DNA of 64,000 nt from Aureibaculum sp. 2308TA14-22 (GTDB lineage Bacteria; Bacteroidota; Bacteroidia; Flavobacteriales; Flavobacteriaceae). A program made the position numbers and the translations under genes. The stretch spans positions 1,948,501-2,012,500 of the forward strand of contig NZ_JBEWXT010000001.1 of the NCBI RefSeq assembly GCF_040538665.1, read 5' to 3'. The notes under the pieces are model-generated. The model had not been told where the DNA came from. It searched no databases and was given only the letters and a program-made list of their open reading frames with translations. Positions 52,600 through 61,056 of this stretch are shown here, one piece after another. Position 1 is the first letter of the stretch, and the number at the start of each line of letters is the position of its first letter.

Positions 52600-54123
52600 A
52601 TGCAAAAGCAAATATCATTAATTTTATTACTTATTGGATTTTTAGTTAGTTCTTGTTCAAAAGAAGAACGTACACTGCCAAACATTGTAATTATTTATGC
52701 AGATGATATGGGTTATGGCGATCTAAACATCCAAAACCCAACATCTAAAATACCAACACCAAACCTTGATAATCTTGCTTCAGAAGGTATGCGTTTTACA
52801 GATGCCCACAGCTCATCAGGTATCTGTTCTCCAAGTCGGTTTGCACTGCTTACCGGAACTTACCATTGGCGAAGGCAACACGGAATTGTAGGGGCTTTTG
52901 GCAAACCTTTTTTTAAGGATTCAGATATTACCCTACCACAACTATTAAAAACTAAGGGTTACACCACCGCTTGTATAGGCAAGTGGCATTTAGGTTGGGA
53001 TTGGGAATTTAAAAATGAACCTTCATTAGAAGTAAAACAATGGGGGCAAATGAGAAAATTTTACGCTCCGGATGATGTAGATTGGAGCAAACCCATATCC
53101 GGCGGACCGTTAGATAGAGGTTTTGATTATTACTTTGGTGATGGCACCATCAACTTCCCGCCTTATGCTTGGGTAGAAAATGACAGACTTATTCAAATTC
53201 CAACGGAAACAATGGACATTAATAATGTAGGTTACACCACTAAAGAAGGTTCTTGGGAGTTTAGACCGGGACCTAAAGTAGAAAACTGGAATCCCTATGA
53301 TGTGTTACCTACGCTTACAAAAAAAACAGTAGAATGGATACATAACCGTACTGATAAAGAACCCTTTTTTCTTTATTTTCCGCTACCATCGCCTCATGCA
53401 CCGATAATTCCAAATGATGAATTTGATGGAAAATCACGGGCTGGCGGTTATGGCGATTTTATGGTACAAACCGATTGGGTTGTTGGGCAAGTACTTAAGG
53501 CATTGAAAGAAAAGGGGCTAGATGACAATACACTCGTTATTTTTAGCTCAGATAACGGTACGGAATCTTACGCTTGGCAGCGTGCCATAACCTATGACCA
53601 TTTTAGTATGGGCAATTTTCGCGGTCTTAAACGCGATGTTTGGGAAGGCGGACATCATGTCCCTTTTTTAATTAAATGGCCCGGCCAGATAAAAGCAGGT
53701 TCGGTTTCAGATGAAGTAATTTCGCAAGTTGATATTATGGCAACCCTTGCCAGCATAACAGAAATAGTTTTACCTGAAAAAGCTGCACCTGATAGTTATA
53801 ATTTAGAACCTGTTTTAAAAGAAGAAAAATATGATGCTCCACTAAGGGAAGCGACTGTGCATAATACCTACAACTCTAAATGGGGCGTCAGAAAAGGAGA
53901 TTGGTTGTTTATAAACGATTCAACCGGTGGGCATAGAAAATTGCCAGAATTCTTTAAAAAATTAACTGGATATACGGATTTTACCACAGAAGGCATTCTT
54001 TTTAATATGAAAGACGACTCCGAACAACGCAACAACCTTTATGACCAATATCCTGAAAAAATAATAGTGATGGATAAATTACTCCAAGACTATCGCAACA
54101 AAGATTATTCAGTAAAACGTTGA
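52600..54123 (+). CDS. Lipoprotein sulfatase (S1 family arylsulfatase)
   Basis: A 507-residue sulfatase with a lipoprotein signal ([10 protein letters not shown]). The modification motif [15 protein letters not shown] (CxPSR, about residues 73-87) supplies the cysteine that becomes formylglycine. Metal ligands are in [13 protein letters not shown] and [16 protein letters not shown] provides the sulfate-binding Lys/His. It probably desulfates a sulfated polysaccharide at the cell surface, as is common in marine flavobacteria. No sulfatase-maturase, SusC/D or glycosidase genes are adjacent, so no polysaccharide locus is claimed. Confidence 0.93.
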   Translation: MQKQISLILLLIGFLVSSCSKEERTLPNIVIIYADDMGYGDLNIQNPTSKIPTPNLDNLASEGMRFTDAHSSSGICSPSRFALLTGTYHWRRQHGIVGAFGKPFFKDSDITLPQLLKTKGYTTACIGKWHLGWDWEFKNEPSLEVKQWGQMRKFYAPDDVDWSKPISGGPLDRGFDYYFGDGTINFPPYAWVENDRLIQIPTETMDINNVGYTTKEGSWEFRPGPKVENWNPYDVLPTLTKKTVEWIHNRTDKEPFFLYFPLPSPHAPIIPNDEFDGKSRAGGYGDFMVQTDWVVGQVLKALKEKGLDDNTLVIFSSDNGTESYAWQRAITYDHFSMGNFRGLKRDVWEGGHHVPFLIKWPGQIKAGSVSDEVISQVDIMATLASITEIVLPEKAAPDSYNLEPVLKEEKYDAPLREATVHNTYNSKWGVRKGDWLFINDSTGGHRKLPEFFKKLTGYTDFTTEGILFNMKDDSEQRNNLYDQYPEKIIVMDKLLQDYRNKDYSVKR

Positions 54124-54198
54124 TGACGGTAAATTAACTAATTGCCATTTGCAAATTGTATGAACAGCAAATATTTTATAATATGCTAAAATGTTTTC

Positions 54199-55677
54199 CT
54201 ACCTTTTAATTTCCGCCATTGTTTTCTTAAATCTGTGTATCAATTCATAAATTTCTTCTTCGTCATAGCTTGCAAAACCAATTCTAATACAATTATGACC
54301 GATTTTTGCACTATCATATCGTTGCCAAGCTCCAATTTCTAATTTATGTGTTCTAGCTACTTCGGCAATGGTTGCCCAGGAATAATTTGAATTCAATTGT
54401 ATCCAAACGGCCATTCCTCCTTTTGGAATTTCAAACTGAAAAAAACTACCTAATTCATCTTTTAATAATTTACAAAACAAATCACGTCGTTGCTTGTAAA
54501 TTTTCATCACCTTTCTAATATGCCTATCTAAATCACCCGATTTTATAAAATCAGCAAATGTTAACTCTAGTAATGCATCTCCTTGCCTATCTAGATAACC
54601 TCTTAATTTAGCCGCCTCATCAACAAATGCTTTCGAAGCAATTAAATAACCAATTCTATACACTGGAGCGACTGTTTTACAAACAGAACCAATGTAAATT
54701 ACGTTTCCGTTAGTATCATGACTTGCCAATGGTAAAATTGGAGCGTGATTGTAATTAAAATCGTAATCATAATCATCTTCAATAATTGCAAAATCATATT
54801 GGTTCGCCAAATTCAACAAATGAATTCTTCTTTCTGCACAGAGTGTTACTGTTGTCGGATGGTGGTGGTGCGATGTAACATAAACCGCTTTTATCTGTTG
54901 TCGTTTACATAGCTTTTCGATTTCGTCAGTTACTAGCCCATGTTCATCTACCGAAACACGTTCTATTTTTGCATTTTGATATAGAAAAGTAGCATTTGCA
55001 GCACTATAATTGGTGCTTCCAACTACAATGGTGTCATTTTTTTGAAGCAATAATTGTGACGATAACCAAATTCCCATTTGGCTACCACGTGTAATCAAAA
55101 TATTTTCTTTGCTGATATGTAAACCTCTAGACGCATTCAAATAATCAACCAACACTTCTCTTAAAGCATCATTTCCATACGTAGAACCGTAAGATAAATG
55201 TTCGAATGCCCATTTCTTAGAAGAAATTCTTCTGTATGTTCTTGAAATTTCATCAATTGGTGTTAACCTTCCATCAGAAATACCATCATTAAAATACATA
55301 AAGCCTTCCTCCTTTTTTACGGATTTTTCAGGAAAAATACTGTTCTTATAAAAAGAAAAACCAGCATTTTTCTTTAAATCTACACCATTAGTATCCTTTA
55401 ATTTTTGCCGTTGTAGCAAGGGTAAATTGCTTAGTACAAAAGTTCCTTTTTTAGGAATGCTTTCTACCCAGCCTTGTAACAATAACTCTTCATAACAAGC
55501 AACAATTGTTTTTCTATGTACATTCAATTGCTCTGCCAACGTTCTGCTACCTGGAAGTTTGGTATTAGGCACTAAGGTCTGATCTTTAATCAATTGTATA
55601 ATCTGATTTGATAACTGTAGATACAACGCTTGATTGCATTTTCTATCAAATTGGATACTGGTTTTATATGGAAACAT
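54199..55677 (-). CDS. MocR/PdxR-type regulator (GntR helix-turn-helix fused to class I aminotransferase domain)
   Basis: A 492-residue transcription factor. The N-terminal winged helix (about 12-80) contains LPGSRTLAEQLNVHRKTIVACYEELLLQGW. The fold-type I aminotransferase-like domain (about 125-490) includes RGSQMGIWL, EDDYDYDF and the PLP-lysine region YIGSVCKTVAP with Lys at the Schiff-base position. Such proteins sense PLP or a PLP adduct and control B6, GABA or other amine metabolism. It diverges from twelve small genes across 79 bp. Its own promoter region holds TGGACTA/TAGTCCA repeats, consistent with autoregulation. Confidence 0.92.
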   Translation of the reverse strand: MFPYKTSIQFDRKCNQALYLQLSNQIIQLIKDQTLVPNTKLPGSRTLAEQLNVHRKTIVACYEELLLQGWVESIPKKGTFVLSNLPLLQRQKLKDTNGVDLKKNAGFSFYKNSIFPEKSVKKEEGFMYFNDGISDGRLTPIDEISRTYRRISSKKWAFEHLSYGSTYGNDALREVLVDYLNASRGLHISKENILITRGSQMGIWLSSQLLLQKNDTIVVGSTNYSAANATFLYQNAKIERVSVDEHGLVTDEIEKLCKRQQIKAVYVTSHHHHPTTVTLCAERRIHLLNLANQYDFAIIEDDYDYDFNYNHAPILPLASHDTNGNVIYIGSVCKTVAPVYRIGYLIASKAFVDEAAKLRGYLDRQGDALLELTFADFIKSGDLDRHIRKVMKIYKQRRDLFCKLLKDELGSFFQFEIPKGGMAVWIQLNSNYSWATIAEVARTHKLEIGAWQRYDSAKIGHNCIRIGFASYDEEEIYELIHRFKKTMAEIKR

Positions 55678-55721
55678 CTGGACTATTATTAATTTTTATT
55701 CTGGATGGTTGTTGTAGTCCA
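55677..55721. promoter_or_regulatory. Candidate MocR operator (direct and inverted repeats)
   Basis: TCTGGA occurs at 55677-55682 and again at 55700-55705, 23 bp apart in direct orientation. TGGACTA (55679-55685) and TAGTCCA (55715-55721) are exact inverted copies. The last copy abuts the likely regulator promoter box, over its expected transcription start. The site lies between the regulator and the divergent small-gene run. Confidence 0.55.
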
Positions 55722-55729
55722 CAAATGTA
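55722..55729 (-). promoter_or_regulatory. Candidate -7 promoter box for the MocR gene
   Basis: On the minus strand this reads TACATTTG (TAnnTTTG), 45 bases upstream of the regulator ATG and directly next to the TAGTCCA repeat. Confidence 0.5.
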
Positions 55730-55756
55730 ATAATTTTACCATTCAAAACAATAGCA

Positions 55757-56257
55757 ATGCTGAAACTTGAACCTTTTAAAGAAGAAGACTTTTTGAGATT
55801 GATACATTGGATTGACTCTGAAAAACTAATGTATATTTTTAGTGCAGAAACATTTAGTTATCCTTTAACACACCAACAACTAAAAAAATATATAAATGCT
55901 AAAGATAGAATTGCCTATAAAGTAATAGATACTACTTCAGGTGAAATTATTGGGCATGCAGATTTTAGTAAAATTAATCACTTAAGCAAAAGTGCTCGAA
56001 TTTGTAGTGTTGTAATTGGAGATGATAAACATAGAAACAAAGGGTTTGGAACACAAATAATTAACGAACTTGTCAGGGTTGGTTTTAATGAAATGAAATT
56101 TCATAGAATTGATTTAGGAGTGTATGACTTTAACTCAGCTGCTATAAAATGTTATGAGAAATGTGGGTTTAAAGTTGAAGGATTATTAAGAGAAAACATA
56201 AAATTTAAAACGGAGTATTGGTCTACATATAATATGAGTATCATTAATAACAACTAA
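55757..56257 (+). CDS. GNAT N-acetyltransferase, RimJ/RimL-like (first gene of the MocR-divergent run)
   Basis: A 166-residue acetyl-CoA-dependent acetyltransferase. The start MLKLEPFKEEDFLRLIHWI and the acetyl-CoA loop DDKHRNKGFGTQIINELV (Q/RxxGxG/A) are typical of Acetyltransf_3 proteins. LGVYDFNSAAIKCYEKCGFKVEG is the C-terminal GNAT signature. The acceptor is unknown. It starts 79 bp from the MocR gene on the opposite strand and 5 bp before the DinB gene. Confidence 0.9.
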   Translation: MLKLEPFKEEDFLRLIHWIDSEKLMYIFSAETFSYPLTHQQLKKYINAKDRIAYKVIDTTSGEIIGHADFSKINHLSKSARICSVVIGDDKHRNKGFGTQIINELVRVGFNEMKFHRIDLGVYDFNSAAIKCYEKCGFKVEGLLRENIKFKTEYWSTYNMSIINNN

Positions 56258-56262
56258 AAGAA

Positions 56263-56781
56263 ATGAACAAACTCGATTTAAACACCAACGAATATGATAT
56301 TTATTATAAAAGATATATTGATAAATTATCTGACAAAACCGAGTTAAGAAAAGGCTTTGAAATTGGAAAAAACAATGCAATTAATTTTTTTAAATCTATC
56401 CCTAATGAGAAATTAACGCATCGTTATCAACCAGAAAAATGGAGCATAAAAGAAATAATACAACACTTAATAGATACAGAACGTATTTTTATGTACAGGT
56501 GCTTTAGAATTGCAAGGCGAGATACTACTGCCCTAGCAGGATATGATCAAAATATCTATGTTGACCCATCAGATGCCCATACTAAATCAATAGAAAATTT
56601 ATTGGATGAATATCTAATAAATCGTAAGCATTCCATTTCATTATTGAATAGCTTAACAGATGACGACTTATCTTTTATAGGAAACGCTAACGGAGGACCT
56701 ATGTCTGCGAGAGCTGCTGCTTTTATCATTTTAGGTCATGATATTTGGCATATGGAAGTAATACAAAACAAGTATTTATGA
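56263..56781 (+). CDS. DinB-fold (DinB_2) putative metal-dependent protein
   Basis: A 172-residue four-helix-bundle protein. Candidate metal-binding histidines are in IKEIIQHLIDTE (about residue 68) and at the C-terminal GHDIWHMEVI (two His). This matches the DinB/YfiT three-His pattern. Relatives include bacillithiol or mycothiol S-transferases and maleylpyruvate isomerases. Given bshA elsewhere in the window, a bacillithiol-dependent role is possible but not shown. It follows the first GNAT gene by 5 bp. Confidence 0.88.
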   Translation: MNKLDLNTNEYDIYYKRYIDKLSDKTELRKGFEIGKNNAINFFKSIPNEKLTHRYQPEKWSIKEIIQHLIDTERIFMYRCFRIARRDTTALAGYDQNIYVDPSDAHTKSIENLLDEYLINRKHSISLLNSLTDDDLSFIGNANGGPMSARAAAFIILGHDIWHMEVIQNKYL

Positions 56782-56813
56782 GCCATTGATAAGTTAACAA
56801 CAAGCATAATGAA

Positions 56814-57314
56814 ATGATAACGTTTAAACCACATAAAATGGAATTTGCAAAGGAATTTTCGAAACTGAAAAATGTTCCTGAAATACTTGACAATGGATAT
56901 GATAAAACACCAAATCCCTATACCGAAAAAGACGCTATTGAATTTATAAATCAAGAAATTGGAAAGAAACCATTGGAAAGATTTCTTATTTATTGGAATA
57001 ACGAAGTGGCCGGAGAAATAGGAATTACATTAAAAGATGATGTTTTTCGGCTAAATGCGGAAATTGGGTATTTTATTTCCAAAAAATTCTGGGGAAAAGG
57101 ATTGGCTACCCAAGCAGTTCAAAAAATGACAGCATATACATTTGAGAATTTTGATGTTGTAAGAATAGTTGCTGGAGTTTTTGATTTTAATACATCATCA
57201 ATGAAAGTATTAGAAAAAAATGGGTATTACCTGGAAAGTATTCGAAAAAATGCAGTAATAAAAAATGGAAAAATTATTGACGATTATATATGGGTAAAAT
57301 TAAAAGAAAATTAA
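56814..57314 (+). CDS. GNAT N-acetyltransferase, RimJ/RimL-like (second)
   Basis: A 166-residue acetyltransferase. The acetyl-CoA loop is FWGKGLATQAVQKMTAY and the C-terminal signature is GVFDFNTSSMKVLEKNGYYLESIRKNAVIKNGKIIDDY, the form common in small-molecule or ribosomal-protein acetylators of the RimJ type. It lies 32 bp after the DinB gene in the same run. Its acceptor is unknown. Confidence 0.9.
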   Translation: MITFKPHKMEFAKEFSKLKNVPEILDNGYDKTPNPYTEKDAIEFINQEIGKKPLERFLIYWNNEVAGEIGITLKDDVFRLNAEIGYFISKKFWGKGLATQAVQKMTAYTFENFDVVRIVAGVFDFNTSSMKVLEKNGYYLESIRKNAVIKNGKIIDDYIWVKLKEN

Positions 57315-57339
57315 TCAAAAAGAAAATTAAAATTATACC

Positions 57340-57630
57340 ATGTTAGAACTAAGACCCAATTGCGAGCACTGTAATAAAGACTTACCAAACACTTCTATGG
57401 AAGCAATGATATGTTCTTTTGAATGTACGTATTGCAAAACCTGTGCTCTTGAAATCTTTGAAAATGTATGCCCAAGTTGTTCAGGTAATTTTGTAGAACG
57501 CCCCATTAGACCACAAAAAGAGGTGGAGAAATATCCGGCTTCAATAAAACCTGTCTTTAAACCAAAAGACTTAGAAAAAGCCAAACTAAATTCGGATAAA
57601 TATGCAACCATTCCTCCAGAAAAAAGATAA
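57340..57630 (+). CDS. DUF1272 zinc-ribbon-like protein
   Basis: A 96-residue protein beginning LELRPNCEHCNKDLPNTSMEAMICSFECTYCKTCA and then VCPSCSGNFVERPIRP, the DUF1272 pattern. Four pairs of cysteines suggest bound zinc in a double zinc ribbon. The C-terminal tail is Lys/Pro-rich and variable. Function unknown. It lies 25 bp after the GNAT gene and 3 bp before the membrane protein gene. Confidence 0.9.
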   Translation: MLELRPNCEHCNKDLPNTSMEAMICSFECTYCKTCALEIFENVCPSCSGNFVERPIRPQKEVEKYPASIKPVFKPKDLEKAKLNSDKYATIPPEKR

Positions 57631-57633
57631 AAA

Positions 57634-57870
57634 ATGAATGCTTTTTTAATTGATAGTATTGGTTACGGAGCTTTAGTCATCAACTTATATTCAATGTCCA
57701 CCAAGGGTGAATATAAGCTACGATTAATCTCACTTATCGCTAATCTAGGATATATCCTTTATGGTGTATTAATTAGTGCAGCACCAATAATTGTAGGCTG
57801 TACTATTGCCGTATTTCTTCATGGGTATCATATAAGAAGACTACGACTAAATAATAATAACAATGATTAA
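57634..57870 (+). CDS. Small YgjV-like membrane protein
   Basis: A 78-residue protein with three hydrophobic segments (about 3-20, 30-46 and 48-64) and a basic C-terminus (HIRRLRLNNNNND). The sequence IGYGALVINLYSMSTKGEYKLRLISLIANLGYILYGVLI resembles one repeat of YgjV-type inner-membrane proteins. Its end overlaps the next gene start by 8 bp, indicating translational coupling. Function unknown. Confidence 0.8.
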   Translation: MNAFLIDSIGYGALVINLYSMSTKGEYKLRLISLIANLGYILYGVLISAAPIIVGCTIAVFLHGYHIRRLRLNNNNND

Positions 57871-58390
57871 AATAGAAACCGCTAAGGCAGAAGATACAGC
57901 TATTTTAGCCCTTTTGGGGCGACTAACATTCGCTGAATCACATGGTCAATATATAGAAGATAAAAACGATCTATTAAAATACCTAGATGAGAATTTTTCA
58001 GTTTCTACCATGAAACAGAAGATAAAAGACCCTAAGAATCGATTCTATATTGTTTATGCAGATGGTTTGCCTGTGGGTTACGCCAAAATAGTCATAAACG
58101 CTAAAAACGAATATGTTACCTCAAAAAACAACTGTCGATTGCAACGGATCTTTATCTTAAATGATTTCATTCCGTTGAAAATTGGACAACAATTGCTAAC
58201 TTTTGTTGAAGAACAAGCCAAAGCATTACAATTAGATACCATGTGGCTTACCGTTTATATAAAAAATAAGAGAGCCATTAGGTTCTATGAAAAAAGTGAA
58301 TTTAAAAACGTTGGAGAATTAAACTTTATAGTTAGTGGCAAGGCCTATGATAATATAGTATTCTCAAAAAAGATAAATGAGCTCGCTTAA
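57863..58390 (+). CDS. GNAT N-acetyltransferase (third)
   Basis: A 175-residue acetyltransferase. The N-terminus has IKIETAKAEDTAILALLGRLTFAESHG. The LQRIFILNDFIPLKIGQQLL region is where the acetyl-CoA loop belongs; its R/QxxGxG/A is degenerate (LKIGQQ). The C-terminus reads WLTVYIKNKRAIRFYEKSEFKNVGEL. This resembles spermidine/diamine-type GNATs. It overlaps the membrane-protein gene by 8 bp. A hairpin lies at its end. Confidence 0.87.
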   Translation: MIKIETAKAEDTAILALLGRLTFAESHGQYIEDKNDLLKYLDENFSVSTMKQKIKDPKNRFYIVYADGLPVGYAKIVINAKNEYVTSKNNCRLQRIFILNDFIPLKIGQQLLTFVEEQAKALQLDTMWLTVYIKNKRAIRFYEKSEFKNVGELNFIVSGKAYDNIVFSKKINELA

Positions 58391-58409
58391 CCTATTTTGG
58401 TTTAAGCGA
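58383..58409 (+). terminator. Hairpin inside the small-gene run
   Basis: TCGCTTAACC (58383-58392) pairs with GGTTTAAGCGA (58399-58409) with one bulged base and the loop TATTTT. It overlaps the stop codon of the third GNAT gene. No T run follows on the plus strand, so it may attenuate or stabilise the transcript rather than end it. Confidence 0.4.
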
Positions 58410-58439
58410 AAATTAAAAGAGTTTAAATAAGTTCAAAAA

Positions 58440-59102
58440 ATGAAAGAATATTCAAAATCAAAATTAAACCGAGTAAAACGAGGGCAAAACAGAGCTACTT
58501 ACGATGTTGATAAAATAAACACCATTTTAGATGCTGGTTTTATAGGCTATGTAAGCTATGTGTACAAAGGCGGAGCTATTACACTGCCCATGGCCTACGG
58601 AAGAAAAGACAACAAAATTTATTTACATGGCTCGCAAGCCAACAGAATGTTACTCGCTTTATTAGAAGCTAAAGAAATGAGCATGACAGTGATGCATTTA
58701 GATGCATTGGTGTTGGCCCGATCTGGTTTGCACCATTCTGTAAATTATCGTTCAGCTACTTTGTTTGGTTCTGTAAAAAAAATAGAAGACCCAAAGGAGA
58801 AAGATGCTGCTCTTTTTTGTTTTATGGAACACATGATGAAAGGTCGTTGGGACGGCATTAGACCCATGCACCCAGAAGAATTAGACAGAACACTCGTTGT
58901 GGAAATGACTATTGAAACTGCTTCAGCTAAAATAAGAGATGTTGGTGTTGGTGACGAACCAGAAGATTACAGCCTAGACATTTGGGCAGGTTTAGTTCCT
59001 TTAAAGCAAGTTGCTGAATACCCAATTGCTGATAAAGGGTTACCACAGAACATGAAAATACCGAAACACGTTTTAGACTATTATCAAAACAACAAAGAAT
59101 AA
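58440..59102 (+). CDS. FMN-binding PNPOx-fold (pyridoxamine 5'-phosphate oxidase-like) protein
   Basis: A 220-residue split-barrel flavoprotein-like protein. The region ITLPMAYGRKDNKIYLHGSQANRMLLALLEAKEMSMTVMHLD is the typical flavin-binding strand-helix block. SVNYRSATLFGSVKKIEDPKEK and the late tryptophan WAGLVPLK are family features. Relatives of this subgroup include NimA-like nitroreductase/flavin-binding proteins. PNPOx-like genes often neighbour MocR regulators, consistent with the divergent regulator here. Confidence 0.9.
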   Translation: MKEYSKSKLNRVKRGQNRATYDVDKINTILDAGFIGYVSYVYKGGAITLPMAYGRKDNKIYLHGSQANRMLLALLEAKEMSMTVMHLDALVLARSGLHHSVNYRSATLFGSVKKIEDPKEKDAALFCFMEHMMKGRWDGIRPMHPEELDRTLVVEMTIETASAKIRDVGVGDEPEDYSLDIWAGLVPLKQVAEYPIADKGLPQNMKIPKHVLDYYQNNKE

Positions 59103-59106
59103 ACCT

Positions 59107-59601
59107 ATGGAAATTCAACTACGTGCAATGTCTGCAACCGATTGGGCAAATGTAGTAGAAATTTATAAAGAAGGTATTGCAACAGGTAATGCCACCTTTC
59201 AGCAAGAAGTACCCAACTACATGGAATGGGATAACAACCATCTTAAAAATTGTAGAATAGTGGCCATATTTAAAAACAAAATTGTAGGTTGGGCTGCATT
59301 ATCACCAGTTTCTTCTCGATGCGTTTATGGAGGAGTTGCGGAAGTGAGTGTCTATGTGTTATCAAAATTTTCAGGACAGAAGATAGGAACCAAATTATTA
59401 AAAAAATTGATTTCTGAAAGTGAAAAGAATGGGATTTGGACTTTACAAGCTGGTGTTTTTCCTGAAAACAAAGGAAGCATTATAATTCACGAAAGGCTCG
59501 GATTTCGAAAAGTAGGCTACCGCGAAAAAATTGGGCAACAAAAGGGGACTTGGAGAGACACAGTGCTATTAGAAAAAAGAAGTGAACTCGTAGGAGTTTA
59601 A
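59107..59601 (+). CDS. Phosphinothricin acetyltransferase-like GNAT (fourth)
   Basis: A 164-residue acetyltransferase of the Pat/YncA subgroup: MEIQLRAMSATDWANVVEIYKEGIATGNATFQ, GWAALSPVSSRCVYGGVAEVSVYV, KFSGQKIGTKLLKKLI (acetyl-CoA loop) and HERLGFRKVGYREKIGQQKGTWRDTVLLEKR. Members acetylate the amino group of phosphinothricin or methionine sulfoximine/sulfone analogues; the natural substrate is uncertain. It begins 4 bp after the PNPOx-like gene. Confidence 0.92.
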   Translation: MEIQLRAMSATDWANVVEIYKEGIATGNATFQQEVPNYMEWDNNHLKNCRIVAIFKNKIVGWAALSPVSSRCVYGGVAEVSVYVLSKFSGQKIGTKLLKKLISESEKNGIWTLQAGVFPENKGSIIIHERLGFRKVGYREKIGQQKGTWRDTVLLEKRSELVGV

Positions 59602-59651
59602 TAATCGTAATACTTTTCGATATTTATGAAATAATAACAAACCGAATAAAA

Positions 59652-60116
59652 ATGAAATTAACACCTGAAATAAAAAAGTCTATACATAAAAGTGTACTGT
59701 GTTGGCTTGCAACAGCATCTACAGATAATACACCCAATGTTTCACCAAAAGAAATTTTCAACTATTTTGGAACGGACAAAATAATTATTGCGAATATAGC
59801 TTCGCCACAAACTGTAAAGAATATTAAGCAAAATGAAAATGTTTGTGTAAGTTTTATTGATATTTTGATTCAGAAAGGATTTCAGATAAAAGGAAAAGCA
59901 AAAATTTGTAAGAAAACCGATGCCAATTTTTTAGCGATGGAAAAAATATTGGTAAAAATGACTGGTGGCAACTTTCCTTTTTCGACGATAACAGAAATTA
60001 CAGTAAGCCAAGTTAAACCCATTATAGCACCTAAATACATGCTGTATCCCAAAACAACAGAGGCAGCACAAATTGAAAGTGCAAAAAAAGCATATGGAAT
60101 AACAGATGAATTATAA
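59652..60116 (+). CDS. Second PNPOx-fold (pyridoxamine 5'-phosphate oxidase-like) flavin-binding protein
   Basis: A 154-residue protein of the short PNPOx-like type: KSVLCWLATASTDNTPNVSPKEIFNYFGTDKIIIANIASPQTVKNIKQNENVCVSFID, which carries the flavin phosphate-binding pattern, followed by KGFQIKGKAKI. It is unrelated at the sequence level to the longer PNPOx-like protein in the same run, so this is not a recent duplication. Its end overlaps the next gene by 11 bp. Confidence 0.9.
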   Translation: MKLTPEIKKSIHKSVLCWLATASTDNTPNVSPKEIFNYFGTDKIIIANIASPQTVKNIKQNENVCVSFIDILIQKGFQIKGKAKICKKTDANFLAMEKILVKMTGGNFPFSTITEITVSQVKPIIAPKYMLYPKTTEAAQIESAKKAYGITDEL

Positions 60117-60441
60117 CAACAAAAAATTTAGAGTTTTTGAAAATTCCGAAAACGGGGAAACCTCAACGGAAACCATTTTTGAATACAAACAAAATGGAAC
60201 TATTCTTACGTCTGAATATAGCGGCGGACAAATTGTTAGTGGGCATTTAATAGGGTTAGTTGACCAAAATGGCAACATTGAAATGCGTTACCATCAGGTG
60301 AATACAAAAGGAGAATTAATGACTGGAATTTGTTTTTCAGAACCAGAAGTGACAGCTAATGGAAAAATAAAATTGTATGAAAAATGGGAATGGACTTCAG
60401 GAGATAAATCAAAAGGAACTTCAGTTCTGATAGAGATATAA
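60106..60441 (+). CDS. Small beta-rich conserved protein (often labelled N-acetylglutamate synthase-like)
   Basis: A 111-residue protein with repeated beta strands and no acetyl-CoA loop: FRVFENSENGETSTETIF, GTILTSEYSGGQIVSGHLIGLVDQNGNIEMRYHQVN, KGELMTGICFSEPEV and YEKWEWTSGDKSKGTS. I recall similar Bacteroidota proteins carrying the label N-acetylglutamate synthase, but nothing visible supports that reaction. It is more likely a small beta-sandwich or lipocalin-like ligand binder. It overlaps the preceding gene by 11 bp. Confidence 0.85.
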   Translation: MNYNNKKFRVFENSENGETSTETIFEYKQNGTILTSEYSGGQIVSGHLIGLVDQNGNIEMRYHQVNTKGELMTGICFSEPEVTANGKIKLYEKWEWTSGDKSKGTSVLIEI

Positions 60442-60456
60442 TAAAAAATAAACCCA

Positions 60457-60966
60457 ATGAAAATAGAAAATAGCCAATTGGCAGATATGCCCAATATATT
60501 TGATTTGTATAGGCTGGCTACAAACTATATGAAATCTAAAAACCAAGTGCATTGGCCTGAATTTCCTGAAGATTTAATTCTAACTGAAATAGAAGAGAAT
60601 AGACAATGGAAATTAGTAATTGACAATCAAATTGCCTGCATTTGGGCAACCACATTAAATGACGAACTCATTTGGGGAAACAAAAACAACGACCCTTCGC
60701 TTTACATACATCGTATTGCTACAGACCCTGATTTTCGTGGGCAAAACTTGGTGAAAAAGTTAATCAGTTGGGCAAATGAATATTGTAAAAAGAGAAATTT
60801 GAACTACCTTAGAATGGATACTGTGGGTTTAAATAAACCCTTAATTGCACATTACGAAAAACTAGGTTTCCAGTTCTTGGGAACTAAAGTACTTAAAAAC
60901 CCTGTTGGATTGCCAGCACATTATAAAGAAGGTGAAGTTTGCTATTTTCAAAAGGAAATTAGTTAG
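60457..60966 (+). CDS. GNAT N-acetyltransferase (fifth)
   Basis: A 169-residue acetyltransferase. MKIENSQLADMPNIFDLYRLA starts the fold, DPSLYIHRIATDPDFRGQNLVKKLISWANEYC contains the acetyl-CoA loop (RGQNLV, slightly degenerate), and RMDTVGLNKPLIAHYEKLGFQFLG is the C-terminal signature. It lies 15 bp after the beta-rich protein gene. Acceptor unknown. Confidence 0.9.
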   Translation: MKIENSQLADMPNIFDLYRLATNYMKSKNQVHWPEFPEDLILTEIEENRQWKLVIDNQIACIWATTLNDELIWGNKNNDPSLYIHRIATDPDFRGQNLVKKLISWANEYCKKRNLNYLRMDTVGLNKPLIAHYEKLGFQFLGTKVLKNPVGLPAHYKEGEVCYFQKEIS

Positions 60967-61056
60967 AGATCCCGTTGTGCATTATAAAACAATGGTTTTC
61001 AACAGAAAAGACTAAATTTAAGAATTAATATAGAATAACTGTAACTAAAAAACATT

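Noticed and set aside
52600-54123. Sulfatase as part of a polysaccharide utilisation locus
   Set aside because: No SusC/SusD pair, glycoside hydrolase or sulfatase-maturing gene is adjacent; it is flanked by a CoA ligase-like gene and a MocR regulator.
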